DNA of 64,000 nucleotides from positions 62,001 to 126,000 of the forward strand of contig JALQPE010000519.1 in NCBI GenBank assembly GCA_030407315.1, given 5' to 3'. Position 1 is the first letter of the stretch. Each line of letters begins with the position of its first letter. This stretch comes from Asparagopsis taxiformis (lineage: Eukaryota; Rhodophyta; Florideophyceae; Bonnemaisoniales; Bonnemaisoniaceae). Under the pieces are notes generated by a model that saw nothing but the letters and a program-made list of their open reading frames with translations, had not been told where the DNA came from and did not search any database. Both the position numbers and the translations under genes were made by a program. Below, in pieces: positions 8,294-18,092 of the stretch.

Positions 8294-11125
8294 ATGACGC
8301 AACCGCCGCGCGAAGGACCGCCTCCGTTACCACCCGAAACAGTAGTCCTGTTTCAGACCCCTACCGCGAACTACAAACTCGAGGTACGCGTCGGATATAA
8401 TCTACGTACGGCCACCGCGGTGACCGCTGTGCTTGATACCGGCGCGGGCCCGAGCCTCATTCGCGAGAACGTATTAGGCGCTGATTGGAAGCGCCACGCT
8501 ACGCCGCCGGGGGGAACCTGCGCAATTATCGACGCGAACGGACGACGCCTCGCGCCGAACGCGTCGTTGCGACTTAGCGTTCTTCTAGGTGCCCGCGCGC
8601 ACCTTCAAACTTTCCTGGTGATGCCGCGCTTATCCGTCCCTTGCATTCTGGGAGCAGACTTCATCGACCGTGTGGTTCGGATGATCTATACTGGGCCGCA
8701 GCGCGCGTTGCGAACCCGCTATGGAGACCACGTTCCGATGCTCCCACGCACGCCGACGAAACCGCGCCGCACACCGACCCCCAAGACTACCCGACCGACA
8801 AATTTCGCACCAATCCGCGTTGCGCGTCGCACGTCGATTCCGCCGCACGCGACGCAAGATATCGAAGTCACCACGGGCGCTGACGGACGCTGCATTACGA
8901 TACCCGCGACCGACCTCTACGGGCAGAAGTTGCTTCGTCTAGCCAACGGGGAAACGCTGGTTAAAAGGAACGTGCCCTTCAGCGTGCACGTGCACACCGC
9001 CGGCACCCGCCCACAGGTATTGCCCAAAGGCATGAAGCTGGGCGCCGCGGTGCCCAACCCCGTAGGTTGCCTACAAGTTGCACAAGAGGCACCGACCCCG
9101 CAAGACCGACCGCCCGACGATGCGACGCCACGCGACGCGACGAACCCGCCGGACCCGCGCGAAGCCGACGGAATTGCGAACGCGACGCCGCATTGGGAAG
9201 ATCTCTTACGCACGACGCTACGCGATGAGCGAGTAGACGATGACCTACACGCGCGAATTATCGAGATGCTGCGAAAGCACGAGCGCATGTGGAATGGCAC
9301 GCTCGGAGCCATCCACGCGACAGAACACCGCATCGAACTGGTTCCGGGGGCGACCCCCGTCAACCAACCGCCGTACCGCGCCGGACACGCGTCGCGCGAA
9401 ATTATCCGTACGCAAGTGGATAAGATGCTCCGCGCTGGAGTGATCGAACCTGCTACATCGGAGTGGGCGAGCCCGGTCGTAGTCGTGCCTAAGAAGGACG
9501 GGACTTCCCGCTTCTGCATCGACTACCGCCGCTTAAACGCCGCCACCGTCAAGGACGCGTATCCGATTCCGCGCATGGACGATTGCGTCGATTCGCTCGG
9601 TAACGCGACGGTTTTCACTACGCTGGACTGCAACTCGGGATACTGGCAGATCCCAGTAGCGCACGCCGACCGCGACAAGACTACGTTTACGTCGCATGTT
9701 GGTACGTATCGCTTCCGCCGCATGCCCTTCGGACTGTCGAACGCGCCCGCGACGTTTCAGCGCGCGCTCGATATCTTGCTCGCAAACGTGAAATGGCAGC
9801 ACTGCCTAGTCTACCTGGACGACGTAATCATCTTCTCCGCCGACGTAAACGCGCACGTGCATCACGTCGACGAGATACTGGGAATCCTCGGACGCGCTGG
9901 CGTTTCGCTTAAATTCGCGAAGACCGAGTTCTTCAAGCGCTCGGTGGACTATCTGGGACATACTATTTCGCCGGGGAAGCTATCCGTACCGACGACGAAA
10001 TGCGACGCGCTACGCGATGCGACGTACCCGACGACGAAAACGCAACTGCGCAGCTTCCTGGGGACGTGCAACGTATACCGCCGATTCGTTGAAAAATTCG
10101 CGTTCGTAGCAGCGCCGCTTACACAGCTGCTGAAGAAGGACCAAGGAGATAACCTACCCGCGCCGACGCCCGAGCAAACGCGCGCGTTCGAGTCATTGCG
10201 ACAAGCGATGCTATCTCCACCTATCCTTCGTCTACCGCGCGAAGGGCACCCGTATGTGCTCGACACCGACGCGTCGCAAGGCCAAATCGGGTGCGCGTTA
10301 CTACAGTTAGACGCCGACAACGACGTATTACATCCAGTCGGATACTGGTCGCGCACGCTTAACGACGCGGAGCGTAATTACTCGACGACGGAACGCGAAT
10401 GCCTCGCGGTGGTATGGGCTGTGTTACTATTACGCGCATATCTAGAAGGACGGAAGTTCACGGTTCGCACGGACCATAATTCGCTGCGCTGGATTCTAAA
10501 TATGACCTCCGCGGAAGGACGACTCGCGCGCTGGCGATTGCGACTCGCCGAGTTCGAGTTCGACGTCGAATATAAAAAGGGTAAACGCCATGTTATCGCC
10601 GACGCGCTCTCGCGAATGGCCACGCGAAGCGGCGACGAGACGGAAATACCGGACGAGATACCCTGCTTCGGCGCCGCGAACATCGTCGAACCGCACGCGG
10701 ACGCTTACGTTCGAGCCGACGCCGCGCTACTATGCGACTACGCCGAATATTATCCTAGCCTGGATTGTCTGCTGACATCTCGAGCATGTATCGAACCACC
10801 CGTATCCGCTGACGAGTGGATACGCGAGCAGGCTACGGACGAGTTCTGCCAGAACGCAAAACGCGACGTCGAAACCGCGCCGCGATCGCGTTTTCACCTA
10901 TCCCCCGATGGGATTCTCATGAGGACCGCTCCGCTCGACAACGCCACGCAGATAGTCGTTCCCGAAGCGATTAAGGGGCGTATTCTGCGAGCTAACCACT
11001 ACGCGGTAACTGCAGGACACCCGGGCGCGCCGCATGTACGACGCAATTCGACGTACATACTACTGGCCGATGATGAGCGTAGACGTCTACACTACCGTGA
11101 GACAGTGCGACGCGTGCGCACGTAA
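8294..11125 (+). CDS. pol: Pol of G1: protease, reverse transcriptase, RNase H
   Basis: A 943-residue frame. The aspartic protease active site is DTGA at 48-51 in a typical hydrophobic setting. Reverse transcriptase spans about 330-560, with FCIDYRRLN (D410) and the catalytic YLDD at 507-510. RNase H spans about 650-775, with DTD at 657-659, a TTEREC glutamate and an RTDHNS aspartate. A connector and the first His pair of the integrase zinc finger follow (NHYAVTAGH), after which the frame runs into a stop. The rest of the integrase continues in another frame from about 11034, so either a one-base lesion or a programmed +1 shift separates them. Catalytic motifs in this part are all intact. Confidence 0.92.
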   Translation: MTQPPREGPPPLPPETVVLFQTPTANYKLEVRVGYNLRTATAVTAVLDTGAGPSLIRENVLGADWKRHATPPGGTCAIIDANGRRLAPNASLRLSVLLGARAHLQTFLVMPRLSVPCILGADFIDRVVRMIYTGPQRALRTRYGDHVPMLPRTPTKPRRTPTPKTTRPTNFAPIRVARRTSIPPHATQDIEVTTGADGRCITIPATDLYGQKLLRLANGETLVKRNVPFSVHVHTAGTRPQVLPKGMKLGAAVPNPVGCLQVAQEAPTPQDRPPDDATPRDATNPPDPREADGIANATPHWEDLLRTTLRDERVDDDLHARIIEMLRKHERMWNGTLGAIHATEHRIELVPGATPVNQPPYRAGHASREIIRTQVDKMLRAGVIEPATSEWASPVVVVPKKDGTSRFCIDYRRLNAATVKDAYPIPRMDDCVDSLGNATVFTTLDCNSGYWQIPVAHADRDKTTFTSHVGTYRFRRMPFGLSNAPATFQRALDILLANVKWQHCLVYLDDVIIFSADVNAHVHHVDEILGILGRAGVSLKFAKTEFFKRSVDYLGHTISPGKLSVPTTKCDALRDATYPTTKTQLRSFLGTCNVYRRFVEKFAFVAAPLTQLLKKDQGDNLPAPTPEQTRAFESLRQAMLSPPILRLPREGHPYVLDTDASQGQIGCALLQLDADNDVLHPVGYWSRTLNDAERNYSTTERECLAVVWAVLLLRAYLEGRKFTVRTDHNSLRWILNMTSAEGRLARWRLRLAEFEFDVEYKKGKRHVIADALSRMATRSGDETEIPDEIPCFGAANIVEPHADAYVRADAALLCDYAEYYPSLDCLLTSRACIEPPVSADEWIREQATDEFCQNAKRDVETAPRSRFHLSPDGILMRTAPLDNATQIVVPEAIKGRILRANHYAVTAGHPGAPHVRRNSTYILLADDERRRLHYRETVRRVRT

Positions 11126-12152
11126 TCGCGTTACGCAGTATCGCCACATGAACGCCCTGAAGCTCTTTCCCGCAACGCGCCCGCTCGAAGACGTCGCCAT
11201 CGATATTCTGGGTCCGCTACCCGAGACTCCGCGCCAACGCCGCTTCGTACTCGTAATCGCCGATCGCTATAGCAAGCTTTGCCGACTCATCGCGCTCGGA
11301 CGCGTATCTGCGCTCGCCGTCGCGAAGGCCTTTTGCAGAGACTGGGTCTTTGTATACGGACCGCCGCGCACGCTGCTTTCTGACAACGGACCGCAGTTTC
11401 GCTCGAAGTTATTTCAGGAAACGTGCGCGCTTATGGGAACGCGAAACATATTCACGACGACGTATCACCCGCAATCGAACGGACAAGTCGAGCGAATGAA
11501 TCGTACCATCGTCGCGACGCTGCGCCATTACGTCGACGAAGAGCGAAAGGACTGGGATGAGCATTTGGATGCGCTAGCGTACGCCTACAATCGCGCGATA
11601 CACCGCTCGACGAATACGTCGCCGTTCGAGCTTACGCTCACGCGCTACCCTGTGTCGCTGGGTACGGAACAAGTGGACACAATTCGCAGTACGCCATTCC
11701 TTCGTATGGAATTCCTAGCGCGGCTATCAGAAGCCTACGCACGCGCGGCGAGCGCATTGAAGAAGGCGCAAGCGCGATATAAACGGGACTTCGACCGCAG
11801 TGTACGCGCGGTGAATAAGGATATTAAGGTGGGTGACCAAGTGTACTTGGATACCCGCGCGGGAGCGACGACGCAAGCGCAGCGAAGTGAAGAGACGCGG
11901 GCATCGAAACTGGATTACCCCGTCTCTGGCCCTTTCCCCGTAATAGGTTGTCATGGCCATACTTACGAAATCGTAATAGACGGCGTACCCGAACTCGTTA
12001 GCTCCGATCGTATCCGCTTCGCGCCGCGTGATGCGACAAGCGCGCCTGATTCGCCCGGCGGCGAGGAAGATACCAACGACGCGGAGAACGCCGACGACGC
12101 GGCACGGCGGGACGAACGCGACTTCGATAACACGCGCAAGGTCAACCCGTAG
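11034..12152 (+). CDS. pol: Integrase part of G1 pol
   Basis: A 372-residue frame that continues pol after a frame change. It starts with the second half of the HHCC zinc finger (TYYWP, then CDAC). The DDE core is complete: an Asp in VAIDILGP, an Asp in LLSDNGPQF and a Glu in SNGQVE, with exactly 35 residues between the last two (D,D-35-E). A C-terminal DNA-binding region with a GDQVYL motif follows, then an acidic linker. The ATG at 11034 is an internal methionine of the polyprotein, not a likely start. A TAG at 12150-12152 separates it in frame from the chromodomain, unusual for a chromovirus, where these parts are fused. Confidence 0.9.
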   Translation: MYDAIRRTYYWPMMSVDVYTTVRQCDACARNRVTQYRHMNALKLFPATRPLEDVAIDILGPLPETPRQRRFVLVIADRYSKLCRLIALGRVSALAVAKAFCRDWVFVYGPPRTLLSDNGPQFRSKLFQETCALMGTRNIFTTTYHPQSNGQVERMNRTIVATLRHYVDEERKDWDEHLDALAYAYNRAIHRSTNTSPFELTLTRYPVSLGTEQVDTIRSTPFLRMEFLARLSEAYARAASALKKAQARYKRDFDRSVRAVNKDIKVGDQVYLDTRAGATTQAQRSEETRASKLDYPVSGPFPVIGCHGHTYEIVIDGVPELVSSDRIRFAPRDATSAPDSPGGEEDTNDAENADDAARRDERDFDNTRKVNP

Positions 12153-12521
12153 TCAGAGTACGGGGCGCGCGAATTTATGATCGACAAACTAACGGCCGAA
12201 GGCATCGATGACGCTGGCGCGTCCGTCTTTCGCGTAAGGTGGAAAGGATATTCGCCGCGCGACGATACGTGGGAGCCCGAGGGCTCGCTGCCCGCGCCGT
12301 TGGTCGCACGCTTCCGAAAGGACCTGAACCGACGCACGCCTAGGGCCCCCGCGCGCGATATCGCGAGCCAGCCTGCAACGCCGCACAACCGTCGAAAGAA
12401 CCCGCCGAAGGTACCCGCCCGCAGAGAGAAGCGCGATGACGCGCAGCGAACCGCACCGCCCAGCCGCGCGAGCGCGCGACTCAGGAACCGTAGGATGCAA
12501 TCCCGCACGCCACGCAATTGA
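12153..12521 (+). CDS. Chromodomain frame of G1, downstream of an in-frame TAG
   Basis: It continues in the integrase frame past one TAG codon; the first methionine is at 12177. The sequence FRVRWKGYSPRDDTWEPEGSL is a classic chromodomain with two of the aromatic-cage positions visible (W/Y), followed by an Arg/Pro-rich basic tail. In chromoviruses this module binds histone marks and guides insertion. It needs readthrough of the TAG, or the codon is a recent nonsense mutation (a CAG-to-TAG change would be enough). Separate initiation at 12177 is also possible but less usual. Confidence 0.8.
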   Translation, partial: SEYGAREFMIDKLTAEGIDDAGASVFRVRWKGYSPRDDTWEPEGSLPAPLVARFRKDLNRRTPRAPARDIASQPATPHNRRKNPPKVPARREKRDDAQRTAPPSRASARLRNRRMQSRTPRN

Positions 12522-14290
12522 TGCCCGACAGGGCTTGACCAGAGACGCGCTCCGACAAATCACCGCCAGCCGCGGGCTCCGTAAGAGGTGCTGCCGACTG
12601 GTGAACCACGGCAAAAGTGATGACGCGATCAAGCGCACTCCTGCGCGCACGCGGGGCCACACATCACGAACTAAAAACGTGGCGACGCACCGGAAGAACA
12701 AGCGAGACGCCAAGCGGATGCTGCTGCGCCCCGCATAACTGGCCATCTTCGCGGCATACTCTATACCCCCGCAGTGCAGGGCGAATCGATGTCGCTCATG
12801 GCGCGACGTTTATTGGAATGACACGCGCGCATCTGTACAATGGGACGCCCTAGGTTTAACTTAGGCACTGAGCGCCAGCGCCACGCGTCACGGGATACGC
12901 GAACTACCGCGCTCGATTTGACGGCCGTCTACATTTGTATTTGCACACGCGTCTGAGTCGCCCCACGAGCGCTCGCAACGCCTGCCGCGTAAGTGTTTTT
13001 GGTGCGCCTTCATGGCATCCTACCCCCGCTCACGTTTGGGCCGCCACTTATTGCGCCACGCAAGAATCGTCGCTATCGCGCCACGCAAGTTTTTGTTTCC
13101 GTTTCGCCACGCAATACTCGACGTCCGCGCCCGGTTATTTTTCGCCGCATTCGCGCCACGCGCCGCCACGTCGTCGCCCACGCAATATCGTCGCACGCGC
13201 AAGTCAATGCAGGCCTCCCGAAGCTCGAGAAGGGTCTGGCCTAGCGCAATGGAGCGCTGCCTATCTGGTTTTCGACTACCTCTGGGACCGCGGAGTGCGC
13301 TGGAACCAGCGACATATTTTCGCGCGAAAAAGGGGAGCGACGCTGACATCGCGAAGGCGGGCTGGCCCGGCTAGCTAGCAATTCGGTCGTCCCACGGAAA
13401 CTGCCCCTCAGAAAGGCACCATGGAATGGGACACCTGTATCGCGCCGCCGCCAAGCTGAGCCCTCGCGCCGTGACGGGTTGTACCTCGCTGTCGTCACCT
13501 GATTGGCCGATCACACGCCCGGCTTGGCAGCGGAACGTATGGACTTGGTGGAAGGACGCCAGCCCCTGGAAGGACGCGGGTCTCTACTGGGAATGAAATG
13601 CTACCTACGCGCATGCCTCCCCCTCTAGCGAAAGGACGAAGACGAAAGACGGAGGCATGCTACTAAAAACGTAGCCCCCGCATAAACCCCCAAATAGAAC
13701 CCCGCCGACCCGCGCTAGTCACAAGAAGCGCACGACGAATCCGCCCAGCGAAGCGACGAGCGCTGTAGTGCGAAGCGAATAAGCGACGAAATTAGCGAGC
13801 GACGAAGGGAATCACGCACGGCGAGCTGACGGCGCGAGCGAACGGCGACGAACCTCCCCTTACAGCTCACCGCACTCCCTCCTTTGTCCCGCGCCCATTC
13901 TCATCGGACGAAAGATGCGCGTTGCGATTCCTCCCTTTCGCCAGCCTTCCTTGTCAAAACGCACGAGCGCTGCGCTGCCGCCGCAAGAGACCGCCCGCCG
14001 TCTCATGCGCCTCGACTCCGCACGCGTACAATAGGCGCGTCGTACATGTGTCCCCCGAACGGCGACGCAGACATCTGGCAAGTACGGTTTCAAGCCGCGG
14101 CCCGCGCGCCCTTACTGTGACGTGGTAGCGCACCAGCCGTACGCAACGATGCTTCGGCCGCGCCGCCGCGCGAAGGATTCGCGATTCGAGGAAAGCGACA
14201 AGGGTAAAGGAGCGAAAGGCGAACACAAAGCAAGACAAGTTTATTCTAAGAAGGAGGTGCAGCGAAGCAGCCGACGAAGCGGAACGAGAA
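12522..14290 (+). other. G1 long non-coding spacer
   Basis: About 1.8 kb of CpG-rich DNA between the chromodomain frame and the end of the antisense coding region. I see no protein domain. Several copies of a CGCCACGCAA motif lie at about 13050-13115. Confidence 0.5.
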
Positions 14291-15916
14291 CTAAGACGGT
14301 GGTGCGCGCGTGTCGCCGTCCCGACGCGTGCGACGGCTCGACGAACTACCCGCAGTACCGCGCGAACGAGCACGGCTTGAAGCCGTATCTGCCTGGTGAC
14401 CGCGTCGCCGCTCGGGATTCAACACCCGAACGACGCGCCCATCATGTACGCCAATTCGAAGTGGAGGGATGCTTGCCCGACCTGCCGATGCTGCAGCCGC
14501 ACGCGAACGCGTCGTAGGGCGAGCGCCGCCGCGCCCCACGCCAACGCCCTCGGAGGCGCCACGCACCGATGCTTCCACGCGCAGCCCACTCACAGACTGC
14601 GTTTCACCGGCCGATTCTTGTTCGTCAACCGACCCCGCGGGGGACCGCTGCAGGTAACCCACGACGTTATTCAACGCCGTACCCAAACGGTGCGCGCGCT
14701 CGATAGTATCTTGGACTTGTCGTACGGTTTCCCGCTCGCGCGCTTGATATTCATCGCGCACCGCGGTAAGGCGACTAGCCGCTCGCTCCCTTTCGGCCCC
14801 AAGGTTAGTTTCGACTTCGACAAGCGCCCGTTCCGCCGTTTCGCGCGCCACCGAAGCCGCGTCGCAGCGAGTTTGGAGTTCCGTCACCTTAGCGCGAAGT
14901 TCTTCTTCGCTTCTCCTGTGCGCGCCCGCCCGACCCATCATCGTATTGATGTCCGTCTGCATGCGTTCGATACGCACCGCATCTTCGTCAACTTTGCGTT
15001 TTAACGCCACCTCGCGGACCTCGGTCTTTGTAAGCGCCTCCCTCGCCTCTTGCAAAAGCGACAGAGCCTCGTCTCGCGTCTTGTGCGCGGCGTCGCGCGC
15101 CCGATTCGCTTCGTCGAGGCGGACTAAGGCGTCGTCGCGAGCTTGCGCGATGGACGTCACGCGCGACAACGCTTCTTCGCCGGCTCGTTCGGCCTCAGCC
15201 AGTCGAGTTCGCAGTTCAGCCGCATCCGGTGCAATTGATGCAATTGATGCCACGCCTTCAGCGACCGCGGCCGCACTTGCTATCGCGTCGTCAACCACGG
15301 CCGAAACTACGTTGGCTGCAGCACCCGCCGCGGCCCCACTAGCGCTCGCTTCGCCCGACGCCGCCGCAGTACCTTGACCCTGAGTGGCCTTCTTCAGTTC
15401 CTGCAGTTCGTTGTATACCTTGACGTACTCCGCCCGCAGCGCTGCGTCAAGCTGAGTAACGTCGATCGGAGCTCGAGGTGCCTCCGAAAATAGCGAATAC
15501 CGACCGTCTCGAAAGCGACGACGCTCTACGGCAAGCAACGCCGCCATGCCGAGGTATTGCGCGTACTCTCGCGAGTTGGTCGCACGCATCACGTGTAGCT
15601 CGTTGGTTGATAACGCGGACAATACAGCATCCACGGTCACGACGTCATGGGCTTCTAGATGCGCGAACGCACTGCGCGACGGGTTTCGCGGTGATTTTAA
15701 CAGAAGATTCGGAATCTCTGTGTGATGATGGACACCGAGCGAACCGTGCGCCCAGTCCACACTGCCGCGTTCCGCGTTCCACGGCAACCATTGGCCGCCT
15801 TCGTTGAAATCGATACCCGGCGCGACGTCGAAGACGGGCGTTTCGTCCCATGCGCAAGCGCGATGTTCCGATAGAAGACTTTCCAAGTGTGCCGTAGAAT
15901 ACGAACCGCCGCGCAC
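14291..15916 (-). CDS. Antisense protein of G1, C-terminal half (coiled coil)
   Basis: A 541-residue frame on the minus strand. A long coiled coil occupies roughly the middle (about nucleotides 15225 to 14690), with many Glu/Arg/Ala heptads such as ELRTRLAEAERAGEEA. Low-complexity Ala/Ser/Arg regions lie on both sides. It overlaps the 15645-17096 frame in another register. The text reads naturally from that frame into this one near 15916-15925, so the two are probably one protein with a one-base break. Its layout, with a globular N-terminal half then a coiled coil, matches the antisense ORF of element A. No enzymatic motif is recognised. Confidence 0.7.
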   Translation of the reverse strand: MRGGSYSTAHLESLLSEHRACAWDETPVFDVAPGIDFNEGGQWLPWNAERGSVDWAHGSLGVHHHTEIPNLLLKSPRNPSRSAFAHLEAHDVVTVDAVLSALSTNELHVMRATNSREYAQYLGMAALLAVERRRFRDGRYSLFSEAPRAPIDVTQLDAALRAEYVKVYNELQELKKATQGQGTAAASGEASASGAAAGAAANVVSAVVDDAIASAAAVAEGVASIASIAPDAAELRTRLAEAERAGEEALSRVTSIAQARDDALVRLDEANRARDAAHKTRDEALSLLQEAREALTKTEVREVALKRKVDEDAVRIERMQTDINTMMGRAGAHRRSEEELRAKVTELQTRCDAASVARETAERALVEVETNLGAERERAASRLTAVRDEYQARERETVRQVQDTIERAHRLGTALNNVVGYLQRSPAGSVDEQESAGETQSVSGLRVEASVRGASEGVGVGRGGARPTTRSRAAAASAGRASIPPLRIGVHDGRVVRVLNPERRRGHQADTASSRARSRGTAGSSSSRRTRRDGDTRAPPS

Positions 15917-17096
15917 GACCGCCGACGCGCTCGATCCCAGCGATAAGTTTATCGCTTAAACGCACTATGCGGCGCTCGACGTAAGCGATATGGAGCCACG
16001 CACAGGCTACCATTACGACCCATTCGCTTAAAGCAACGGCCCAGAAGTACGAGCGCGTTTCGACAGGAACGTTAAGACCAAGGAGGACAGACGGCGCGTA
16101 ATGGAAGACGCAAGGCAAAGGGACCGACAAGGATTCGGGCGCTTCAGGCCAGTCGTGCGCGTCGTAACGAGGGAAGAAAGCGCCGATACGATCTTCGGGG
16201 AATTCACGGAACTCGACGTCGCGGTGCGTGACGAAGTATCCGTACGTGCGACGCAAGCGTAATTCGCGGCGCGCCTCGGGGCGCATACTCGCGTCGAGAA
16301 ACCAAGGTTCGCTCGTTGCCCCCTCGTGTTCCACGTCGTTCCACGGAACGCCCCCGTCTAATAAGAAGCCAGCGCTTGGCGCTGCCGCCCACGGATCGAG
16401 ATGCGCGAATTCGTCGCGACGCATTGTACGGAGCCTCGCTAAGTGGCGTACGAGCCGTTCGTCAGCAGCGTCTTCGAGGAAATAGGCGTCGCATGGCAAG
16501 TTCGCGGGTACGGCCAAATCGCACAACGCCGATTCACGTCGCGCGTCCCATACCGTTTGCGCGTTGCGATGACCGGGCAGGACGGCGTAGCGATTAACGT
16601 CGGCGATGCGGTCCCATTGAAAGCGGCGCGGATAATACTGTAGCCGACTTAGCTCCGACCACGTTGGTAGCGTACGCGGCAGAAAGCGAAACGCGGACGG
16701 ATCTTCGTAACGAGCGCGCGGCGTCGGGATGGGAGCGTTTTGCGCAGCCGACGGAAGGGATACGGAGGAAGGAGCGGGTATGGAGCGGAGAGGAACGCCG
16801 ATAGAAGAGTGACCGCCAGTCACCGACGCCGGCGTACCCGTGACGTCCACGGTCTCGACGACGTTTGGTGTCGCATCGACGCTGTTCGCATCGGAACCGC
16901 TCGCGGCCGCCGGAACAGGCGCATTGATGGACGAGGCCTGGGCTAAGGGAAGGTAGAACGGGCTCTCAGGACTTGCCGGCAAAGGAGTTGCGAAGCGCGG
17001 AGCGGCAGTCGGCGTGCGAGTAGGCGTCGTCATTTCGTCGCCCGGAGCGACGCCGGCACGGAGCCAGCCAGGAAGAGATTCGTCGTCGTGCGCCAT
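15645..17096 (-). CDS. Antisense protein of G1, N-terminal half
   Basis: The likely start is the ATG at 17094-17096 (MAHDDESLPG), comparable with MAAHDNSPQG in element A. The frame is open further upstream into the 3' LTR, but that part is low in complexity. Residues about 130-380 form a globular, aromatic-rich region resembling the middle of the element A antisense protein in layout (tryptophan- and proline-rich, with repeated ARR/RLR patches). The frame leaves the natural reading near 15920 and the rest continues in the 14291-15916 frame. Function unknown; it would be transcribed from a promoter in or near the 3' LTR on the minus strand. Confidence 0.65.
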   Translation of the reverse strand: MAHDDESLPGWLRAGVAPGDEMTTPTRTPTAAPRFATPLPASPESPFYLPLAQASSINAPVPAAASGSDANSVDATPNVVETVDVTGTPASVTGGHSSIGVPLRSIPAPSSVSLPSAAQNAPIPTPRARYEDPSAFRFLPRTLPTWSELSRLQYYPRRFQWDRIADVNRYAVLPGHRNAQTVWDARRESALCDLAVPANLPCDAYFLEDAADERLVRHLARLRTMRRDEFAHLDPWAAAPSAGFLLDGGVPWNDVEHEGATSEPWFLDASMRPEARRELRLRRTYGYFVTHRDVEFREFPEDRIGAFFPRYDAHDWPEAPESLSVPLPCVFHYAPSVLLGLNVPVETRSYFWAVALSEWVVMVACAWLHIAYVERRIVRLSDKLIAGIERVGGRARRFVFYGTLGKSSIGTSRLRMGRNARLRRRAGYRFQRRRPMVAVERGTRQCGLGARFARCPSSHRDSESSVKITAKPVAQCVRASRSP

Positions 17097-17285
17097 CGCG
17101 ACGAAGGAGCGGGCGACGATGGCGAAACGGAGAACGTGAGTAGAAGAGAGAGAACGAAGGAGGAAGGAAAGTGACAGCGAAGGAGACGAACGAGGAAAGA
17201 GAAAAGCAGACGCGAGAAGAAGCAGCGGAAGGTATGCGTGAGAAGATGACGCGCGAGGACGCGCTGTGGAGTTAGTCGGGGGGAG

Positions 17286-18087
17286 TGTGGTACAATTTAT
17301 TCGGTCGACGCGTGCGCGCTCGTAACGACTGTGTCTGGCTGGGTCCGCATGCATCCGCGAATTAGTTAGTTAGTAAGCGAGCGTACGCGTAGCGATCCGA
17401 TTACGTGTCACGGCGCGCCTGAGCGAGCGCGTGCGCGCGAACGAACCTGCGAGCTTGGCGCCACGTGTAGCGCCTTTTGCGAATTTCCCTTTATTTCCCT
17501 TTTTTTGGGTTTTTTATGACGAAAGTCTTTTTCCCAAATATTTCCCCTTTTTGCGTGCGAGCGAGCGGCCGCCGGCCGGCCGCGCAAGGACAACCTGTCC
17601 TAGGTAGTTAGCTACTAATGGTTGTTCTGCTTCGCACCTTACCAATAAACAGTCAGCATCTTCGCAGCTACGAGTTAAGCGTTTAGCGAATCGCGAGGAC
17701 CGATTGCGTTGAAACGTTGCGTGCGGGTTGCTCACGATCGCCGACGTTGGCGTGCGCGCTGCGCATAAACCGATCGTCGAACCGCGTCGCACCGCGATAG
17801 CGCGCGTTGCGTCGCACGCCACTAGGCCAGGGATTTACGACCCCTGTGTGGATCGCGTTGTGCTCGAGTTTACTCGGTGATCTCACCCTGAGATCACGGC
17901 TTGCGCCGGCCCGCGAATCCCGTGTTGCGATCGTTCCCTACGCGTTCCGCCGTTGTACCACCCGTTCGCCAGCGCGACCGAGCGACGCGCGAACGCAAGT
18001 TCAACCAGCGCGTTACGGTTCACCTCGCCCTGACACGGCTGCAATTCTAGAACTCCCTTAGCGATCGCCACCCCGGCTGGTCCTACA
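17286..18087 (+). repeat. 3' LTR of G1
   Basis: 802 bp with TG...CA ends, nearly identical to the 5' LTR. It is preceded by a short purine run (GGGGGGAG) that can serve as polypurine tract and followed by the GTAAC duplication. Confidence 0.95.
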
Positions 18088-18092
18088 GTAAC
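18088..18092 (+). repeat. Right target-site duplication GTAAC of G1
   Basis: Identical to 4888-4892; it marks the insertion point of G1 in LTR A. Confidence 0.9.

Larger units (their letters stand above)
4893..18087 (+). mobile_element. Complete Ty3/Gypsy chromodomain retrotransposon G1
   Basis: A 13,195-bp element with near-identical LTRs (4893-5701 and 17286-18087), a 5-bp duplication GTAAC, a primer-binding site, gag, protease-RT-RNase H, integrase, a chromodomain frame and a large antisense coding region before the 3' LTR. I see only two substitutions and one 7-bp indel between the LTRs, so insertion was recent. The coding strand is very rich in CG and CGCG compared with the DNA from 19 to 57 kb. 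Frames are broken between RNase H and integrase (about 11033), between integrase and chromodomain (TAG at 12150) and within the antisense ORF (about 15920). A deleted partial copy lies at 57338-59080. Confidence 0.95.

Noticed and set aside
13050..13115. Repeated CGCCACGCAA motif in G1 as an export or packaging signal
   Set aside because: Only a few copies in CG-rich DNA and no supporting structure; noted only as a motif.
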